A DNA stretch of 9,998 bases from Myxococcales bacterium (GTDB lineage Bacteria; Myxococcota; Polyangia; Fen-1088). The first letter of the stretch is position 1. Each line of letters opens with the position of its first letter. Of the stretch, positions 6,311 to 9,998 are shown piece after piece. The notes under the pieces are model-generated. The model had not been told where the DNA came from, searched no databases, and was given only the letters and a program-made list of their open reading frames with translations. The stretch is taken from NCBI GenBank assembly GCA_003159055.1, contig PMLH01000623.1, positions 1-9,998 on the forward strand, in the 5' to 3' direction. The position numbers were made by a program, and so were the translations under genes.

Positions 6311-8460
6311 CTGTCCTCTTGGAATCCGAAGGTGCGGTGGCGCCGGCCTACACTTGGCGTGCCGATCAGCTTGGCCTCGCGCTCGAATCGATTGCCGAAC
6401 GTGTGCTGCCACGGCAGCGGGCGCGTCGACTGTCGTCGGTGTCGGCGGCGGTCGACGATGCTTCCTTGCTCGACCTTGGTCGCTGGCTCGAGGATGCAGG
6501 CGCGCGACTCGGGCTAATTGCCGAAGCAAAAGAGCGCACGGAACTGACCGCGGCGTCAATGTTGGTGGAAGGTGGCCCGGTGTTGGTGGTGTTGCCGGCA
6601 CAGCCGAAGCGACATTTTTTGGTGTTGCTTCGGCTGTGCGCCCGTGGCCGGCAGGTCGAGGTCCTTCCGCCCAGCCGACACCCCGTGCGCGTTTCCATCG
6701 CCGAGATCGATGGCTTGTTGGCCGGCGCGGGCGAGGCGAATCGCGGGTTGCGCAGCTTCTGTGAGAAGGCGGGGCTGGACGGGGAATCGGCCGGCATCGC
6801 CGAGCGGGTGCTGCGCAGGGGAAATCGCGAGGGCGAGCTTTGCTCTGGCTTTGCCTTCGCTGCCGCGGACAGCGGATTCGTCGCGCGTTTCATCGAGGCA
6901 GGCGGCAGGTCGCTGTTGGTCGGAACGCTGCTCTTCTTCCTTTCGACCTTTGCCCTGTACCTTGTTTCGTGGTGGCTGATCGGTTCTGCGGCGATGGAAG
7001 GGCACCTTTCGCAAGGCTGGCTTTGGGCTTGGGCCATCATGCTTCTCTGTTTCGTGGTTTGTCGCGGGGCCGCGACCTGGGGGGCAGGGCGCCTGGCTGT
7101 GCACGTGGGCGGCATCACCCGCGAACGACTGTTGGGCGGGATTCTGCACCTTTCCACCGACCAGGTTCGAGCGAAGGGCATCGGGGCATTGCTTGGTGTC
7201 GTGCTCGATGCGGATGCCCTGGATGCGCTCGCGCGCACCGGTGGGCCGACTCTGATTGCCGACGTCGCCCAGTGTGTGTGCGGTTTGCTGGTCCTTTGGG
7301 CGGGCGTAGCCCCCGTCAGTCATACGGTGCTACTGGTCGGCTGTTTGCTGCTGGCCGCCTATCTTGTCAGGCGCCTTCACCGCCGGGTGCTCGACTGGGC
7401 CGATGCGCGACTGATGCTGACCGACGACTTGGTCGAAACCATGGTCGGCTACCGAACCATGGTTGCGCAGCTTCCGCCGCACAAGCGTCACCTCGGCGAG
7501 GAGCGTGCGCTTTCCGAATACGCGCGCAAAGAGGCCGCCATGGATCACGAGATGGCGAGGCTTGCCGTGCTGGTCCCACGCGGCTGGCTGATCCTCGGTG
7601 TCGCGGCCCTGGTACCCGATTTTGCGGCTGGGCGGGCCGCTTCCGCTCAGGTCGCGGTCAGCTTGGGCGGCGTGCTGCTGCTCTATCTGGCTTTCCGACG
7701 CATCGCTTTGGAAACCGGGCCCGGCTTGGCGACCGCTCTCGTGGCCTGGCGGAGCACCAAACCCATCGCGGCCGCGGCCAATGTTGTGGAACCCTCGGAA
7801 CAAGTGGCGGTTCTTCCCAACGAGGTCGACGAGGCCACGCAAGGACGTCGCGCCTTGCTCGTCGGTCGTGACGTGAGCTACCGCTATCCGGGCCGCTTGG
7901 AGCCGGTGCTGCGCGGGGCCGACTTCGAAGTTTACCGAGGCGACCGCGTGCTGGTGGAGGGTCGCTCCGGTTCGGGCAAGTCGACCCTCGGCGCGCTCCT
8001 GTGCGGTCTGCGCCAGCCGTCGAGCGGTTTGCTCTTGCTGGGCGGTTTTGACCACCACAGCTTGCGTCCTGAACGCTGGCGCCAGCGCGTCGCTGGCGTT
8101 CCGCAGAGCCACGACAACCACATTCTCTCTGCGCCGCTCCTCTTCAACATCGCGATGGCGCGGCGGTGGCCACCCAGCGACGCCGACATCGCCGAGTTCG
8201 AGCAGATCTGCAAAGAGCTTGGCCTCGAAAGCTTGCTGGCACGAATGCCCGCCGGAATTCAGCAGATGGTGGGCGACAGCGGTTGGCAGCTTTCCCAAGG
8301 CGAACGCGCCCGGGTCTGCGTCGCACGGGCACTGGCGCAACAGGCGGACGTGCGCGTGCTCGACGAGAGCTTTGCCGCCCTGGATCCCGAAACCCTGGAC
8401 CTCGTGCTCGAATGCATCCTGAGGCGAAGCGAGACGCTGTTGGTTGTCTCGCACGCGTAG
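6307..8460 (+). CDS. Second ABC exporter (permease/ATPase) with degenerate C39-like N-terminus, NHLM-ABC2-like
   Basis: This 717-aa protein is the likely heterodimer partner of the preceding C39-ABC protein. Residues 80-140 (GGPVLVVLPAQPKRHFLVLL, then VLPPSRHPVRVSIAEI) resemble the second half of a C39-like domain. The His position is kept, but no QxxxDCG motif exists, so it should not be proteolytic. Membrane helices lie near 202-225, 237-253, 315-335, 338-355, 419-437 and 445-463. The ATPase has Walker A EGRSGSGKST (551-560), Q-loop Gln600 in VPQSHDN, signature LSQGE (662-666), Walker B VRVLDE (682-687), D-loop ALDP and His716. The chain ends one residue after that His, so the final strands and helices usually found after the H-loop are missing. 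The start is the ATG in the ATGA overlap. An in-frame GTG at 6241 would lie inside the upstream gene. The protein may be a natural short form or a truncated gene. Confidence 0.82.
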   Translation: MTVLLESEGAVAPAYTWRADQLGLALESIAERVLPRQRARRLSSVSAAVDDASLLDLGRWLEDAGARLGLIAEAKERTELTAASMLVEGGPVLVVLPAQPKRHFLVLLRLCARGRQVEVLPPSRHPVRVSIAEIDGLLAGAGEANRGLRSFCEKAGLDGESAGIAERVLRRGNREGELCSGFAFAAADSGFVARFIEAGGRSLLVGTLLFFLSTFALYLVSWWLIGSAAMEGHLSQGWLWAWAIMLLCFVVCRGAATWGAGRLAVHVGGITRERLLGGILHLSTDQVRAKGIGALLGVVLDADALDALARTGGPTLIADVAQCVCGLLVLWAGVAPVSHTVLLVGCLLLAAYLVRRLHRRVLDWADARLMLTDDLVETMVGYRTMVAQLPPHKRHLGEERALSEYARKEAAMDHEMARLAVLVPRGWLILGVAALVPDFAAGRAASAQVAVSLGGVLLLYLAFRRIALETGPGLATALVAWRSTKPIAAAANVVEPSEQVAVLPNEVDEATQGRRALLVGRDVSYRYPGRLEPVLRGADFEVYRGDRVLVEGRSGSGKSTLGALLCGLRQPSSGLLLLGGFDHHSLRPERWRQRVAGVPQSHDNHILSAPLLFNIAMARRWPPSDADIAEFEQICKELGLESLLARMPAGIQQMVGDSGWQLSQGERARVCVARALAQQADVRVLDESFAALDPETLDLVLECILRRSETLLVVSHA

Positions 8461-8494
8461 CAGCCCGTGGCGAAAGTGGGGAACCGAGGTCGGC

Positions 8495-8656
8495 CGTGCG
8501 ACGCTCGATCTTGCTCGTTGTGGCAATGCCTGGTGTACCGCGGCAGATCCGGAGACGCTCGACCGGATGCTCGAATGCATTTTGAGACCCGCCGAAACTT
8601 TGTTAATAGTCTCGCTCGCCGAAAATCACGAGCCCGCACGCCATAGGTTGACTTAG
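8495..8656 (+). pseudogene. Decayed remnant of a paralogous ABC ATPase C-terminal segment
   Basis: An open frame here ends at TAG 8654-8656. It encodes TAADPETLDRMLECILRP and then AETLLIVSLAE at 8537-8623, closely matching ALDPETLDLVLECILRRS and ETLLVVSHA at the end of the second ABC gene (8374-8460). Codon by codon, 58 of 87 bases agree by my hand count. Most differences are synonymous, so the copies diverged as proteins before this one decayed. RATLDLAR at 8495-8518 also matches the signature helix RARVCVAR, with Walker B apparently deleted between them. The H-loop His is Leu here. Rare AT-rich codons (TTA, ATA) fit relaxed selection. No start or RBS is convincing. Confidence 0.55.
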
Positions 8657-8663
8657 GTTGACT
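8644..8663 (+). repeat. Perfect tandem 10-bp repeat
   Basis: TAGGTTGACT occurs twice in direct succession at 8644-8653 and 8654-8663. Each copy contains TTGACT, a -35-like hexamer. The first T-A-G of the second copy is also the stop codon of the ABC remnant. Confidence 0.85.
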
Positions 8664-8686
8664 CCGGCCGCGTGATGTAGGACATT
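8658..8686 (+). promoter_or_regulatory. Candidate rpsO-pnp promoter
   Basis: TTGACT at 8658-8663 (five of six to the -35 consensus) is followed, after exactly 17 bases, by GACATT at 8681-8686 (three of six to the -10 consensus). The start site would be near 8693, leaving about 40 bases of leader before rpsO. A promoter is expected here because the region upstream is gene debris. The weak -10 keeps the confidence low. Confidence 0.4.
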
Positions 8687-8733
8687 AAGGATTCAAAAAC
8701 GTCGAAGAATTCGAGAGAAATGAGTGTGACCGA

Positions 8734-9003
8734 ATGGGTCTAGCCGCAGTCAAGAAAGCAGAAGTCGTCAAGAAGTTCGCCCGAGGCGAAGCCGATACCG
8801 GCTCGCCGGAAGTTCAAATCGCCCTCTTGTCGGAGCGCATCTCCTATCTCACGGAGCACTTCCGGGTGCACGTGAAGGATCACCACTCGCGCCGCGGTCT
8901 GCTGATGCTCGTCAGCCAGAGGCGCCGATTGCTCGACTACTTGAAGAAGAAGGACGTCAAGCGCTATCGGGACCTGATCCAGACGCTTGGCATCCGCAAG
9001 TAG
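8734..9003 (+). CDS. rpsO: 30S ribosomal protein S15
   Basis: The 89-aa product has the normal S15 length and its family motifs: [15 protein letters not shown] at 22-36 and [22 protein letters not shown] from 49 to 70. S15 binds the central domain of 16S rRNA early in small-subunit assembly. The start ATG gives MGLAAVKK, as expected for the family, although the ribosome binding site is weak. GAGAGA upstream is better placed for another ATG at 8720, which opens a seven-codon frame overlapping this start. In E. coli S15 represses its own translation through a leader pseudoknot. Nothing here proves the same mechanism. pnp follows after 200 bp, the widely conserved order. The gene normally found upstream in many proteobacteria (truB or ribF) is not here. 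Confidence 0.97.
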   Translation: MGLAAVKKAEVVKKFARGEADTGSPEVQIALLSERISYLTEHFRVHVKDHHSRRGLLMLVSQRRRLLDYLKKKDVKRYRDLIQTLGIRK

Positions 9004-9035
9004 TACGTTCCCAAGCAGGACATTCAAAGAAGGAC

Positions 9036-9057
9036 GGGGTGACCTCCGGGTCGCCCC
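9036..9057 (+). terminator. GC-rich hairpin after rpsO (possible attenuator or RNA processing site)
   Basis: GGGGTGACC (9036-9044) pairs with GGTCGCCCC (9049-9057) over nine positions, with one G-U wobble and a TCCG loop. No T-run follows directly, so it is not a standard intrinsic terminator. A stabilising or processing hairpin between rpsO and pnp is the likelier role. Confidence 0.45.
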
Positions 9058-9083
9058 TAGTCAATTGACGGAGGCCCCAGTGC

Positions 9084-9113
9084 CTGCGTTCATCCTTTTT
9101 CCCGCAGATTTTT
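9084..9113 (+). terminator. Weak intrinsic-terminator-like element
   Basis: CTGCG (9084-9088) and CGCAG (9103-9107) can form a five-bp stem with a 14-base loop, followed at once by ATTTTT (9108-9113). The short stem and large loop make strong termination unlikely. Partial attenuation between rpsO and pnp is possible. Confidence 0.25.
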
Positions 9114-9149
9114 GCTGTGCCTGGAAGTAGGCATGGCCACGCTAGAACC

Positions 9150-9202
9150 TGCGAGACAAGGGACGAAGCCACGGGGGCCAGTGAAAAGAGAGGAGTCTCG
9201 CA
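9150..9202 (+). promoter_or_regulatory. Inverted repeat in the pnp leader enclosing the ribosome binding site
   Basis: TGCGAGAC at 9150-9157 is the exact reverse complement of GTCTCGCA at 9195-9202, with a 37-base loop. The right arm covers the spacer between the SD AGGAG (9191-9195) and the ATG at 9204, so pairing would restrict ribosome access to pnp. PNPase is autoregulated through its leader in E. coli; similar control here is inference. Confidence 0.45.
9191..9195 (+). promoter_or_regulatory. pnp ribosome binding site
   Basis: AGGAG lies eight bases before ATG 9204, in a purine-rich stretch. It fixes the pnp start. Confidence 0.8.
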
Positions 9203-9203
9203 T

Positions 9204-9998
9204 ATGTTCGTTCGTGAAGGTGTCCCCCTAGGTGGCAAAGAACTAAGTATCGAAATCGGCCGAATGGCCAAACAGGCCGACGGCGCGGTGGTGGTTCGCT
9301 ACGGCGATTCCATGGTGCTGGTCACGGCCGTGGCTTCCGCTGGCGTCAGGCCTGGCATCGACTTCATGCCGTTGACAGTCGACTATCTGGAAAAGACCTC
9401 GGCCGCAGGCAAGATCCCTGGCGGCTATTTCAAGCGCGAAGGTCGCTTGACCGAGGTCGAGGTCCTTACCTCGCGCCTCATCGATCGCCCGTGCCGGCCG
9501 TTGTTCCCCAAAGGGTGGCGCTTCGACACCCAGGTGATCGGCATGGTGCTTTCCACCGATCGCGAAAACCTCACCGACGTGCTGGCCATGACCGGCGCTT
9601 CGGCGGCGCTGCATTTGTCGGATATTCCGTGGGCGGGGCCATTCGCCGGCGTTCGCGTCGGCCGCATCGGTGGCGAATTCATCGTCAACCCGACCGCAGT
9701 CCAGCGGGAAACCTCCGAGCTCGACTTGATCGTCGCCGCCAGCCGCGACGCGATTGTAATGGTCGAGGGTGGGGCGCAGCAGGTGGCGGAAGACGTGATT
9801 GTCGACGCTTTGATGTTTGCCCACAAGGCGGCGCAGCCGCTCATTGACTTGCAGGAGAAACTGCGTGCAGCAGTCGGCAAGGCCAAGCGTGCATTCACGC
9901 CGCCGGCCGTCGATCCTGCCGTTGAGGCCCGGGTGACTGAGTTCGCCAAGGGCAAGATCGGGGCTGCGATGGCGATTCGCGAGAAGCTCGAACGCTAC
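9204..9998 (+). CDS. pnp: Polynucleotide phosphorylase, N-terminal part (runs off the window)
   Basis: 265 codons are visible of a protein usually near 700 aa. PNPase degrades RNA 3' to 5' by phosphorolysis and acts in mRNA turnover, often within a degradosome. The first RNase PH domain fills residues 1 to about 210: [17 protein letters not shown] (19-35), [20 protein letters not shown] (53-72), and the RNA-binding loops FKREGR (76-81) and [14 protein letters not shown] (89-102). The all-helical linker domain has begun by the right edge. The second RNase PH, KH and S1 domains lie outside. A good AGGAG supports the start at 9204. It follows rpsO in the classical order and is probably cotranscribed, with the 200-bp leader offering further control. 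Confidence 0.97.
   Translation, partial: MFVREGVPLGGKELSIEIGRMAKQADGAVVVRYGDSMVLVTAVASAGVRPGIDFMPLTVDYLEKTSAAGKIPGGYFKREGRLTEVEVLTSRLIDRPCRPLFPKGWRFDTQVIGMVLSTDRENLTDVLAMTGASAALHLSDIPWAGPFAGVRVGRIGGEFIVNPTAVQRETSELDLIVAASRDAIVMVEGGAQQVAEDVIVDALMFAHKAAQPLIDLQEKLRAAVGKAKRAFTPPAVDPAVEARVTEFAKGKIGAAMAIREKLERY

Noticed and set aside
6840..7871. 343-codon plus-strand frame inside the second ABC gene
   Set aside because: Arg/Gly-rich out-of-frame translation of a gene whose main frame has clear Walker motifs.
7330..8580. 416-codon minus-strand open frame
   Set aside because: Antisense shadow of the second ABC gene with low-complexity composition.
8697..8716. Imperfect palindrome TCGAAGAATTCGA as an operator upstream of rpsO
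   Set aside because: Only four bases per arm are symmetric around the centre, which is common by chance.

Overview
The window is GC-rich with tightly packed genes. It joins a core housekeeping pair, rpsO and the 5' part of pnp at the right end, to an accessory block on the left. The accessory block holds a lipoprotein of the sulfatase/alkaline-phosphatase fold and a divergent three-gene peptide-export cassette. High GC, a large lipoprotein sulfatase-like enzyme with jelly-roll-like N-terminal modules, and a leader-peptide export cassette together suggest a Deltaproteobacteria/Myxococcota-like bacterium. This taxonomic call is an inference; no rRNA or other lineage marker is present.

Layout. 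(1) Minus strand, 1-56: the first codons of a probable zinc-ribbon protein (CPRCG) that runs off the left edge. (2) Minus strand, 147-2381: a 744-aa lipoprotein sulfatase-like hydrolase or transferase. (3) 2382-2468: an 87-bp divergent intergenic region. (4) Plus strand, 2469-8460: three genes joined by ATGA overlaps. They encode a HlyD-type periplasmic adaptor, an 893-aa ABC exporter with an N-terminal C39 peptidase that has an intact Cys-His-Asp set, and a 717-aa second ABC exporter whose N-terminus looks like a degenerate C39-like domain. (5) 8461-8733: a junction region with a decayed fragment of an ABC ATPase domain, a tandem 10-bp repeat and the likely rpsO promoter. (6) rpsO at 8734-9003. 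(7) 9004-9203: a leader with hairpins. (8) pnp from 9204 to the right edge.

How the genes may work together. An adaptor plus a C39-peptidase ABC protein plus a second ABC protein is the gene order known from the NHLM/Nif11-type natural-product exporters. There the C39 domain cleaves a double-glycine-type leader, the two ABC proteins probably form a heterodimer, and HlyD links them to an outer-membrane channel. I see no precursor peptide, modifying enzyme or TolC-like channel in the window, so the substrate is unknown. The sulfatase-like lipoprotein shares the promoter region and may be co-regulated, but its role is not shown.

Most noteworthy points: the second ABC protein stops directly after its H-loop. 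Less than 100 bp downstream lies a diverged second copy of the same D-loop/H-loop segment, with mostly synonymous differences, which looks like the remnant of a lost paralogous transporter gene. The pnp leader has an 8-bp inverted repeat closing over the pnp ribosome binding site.
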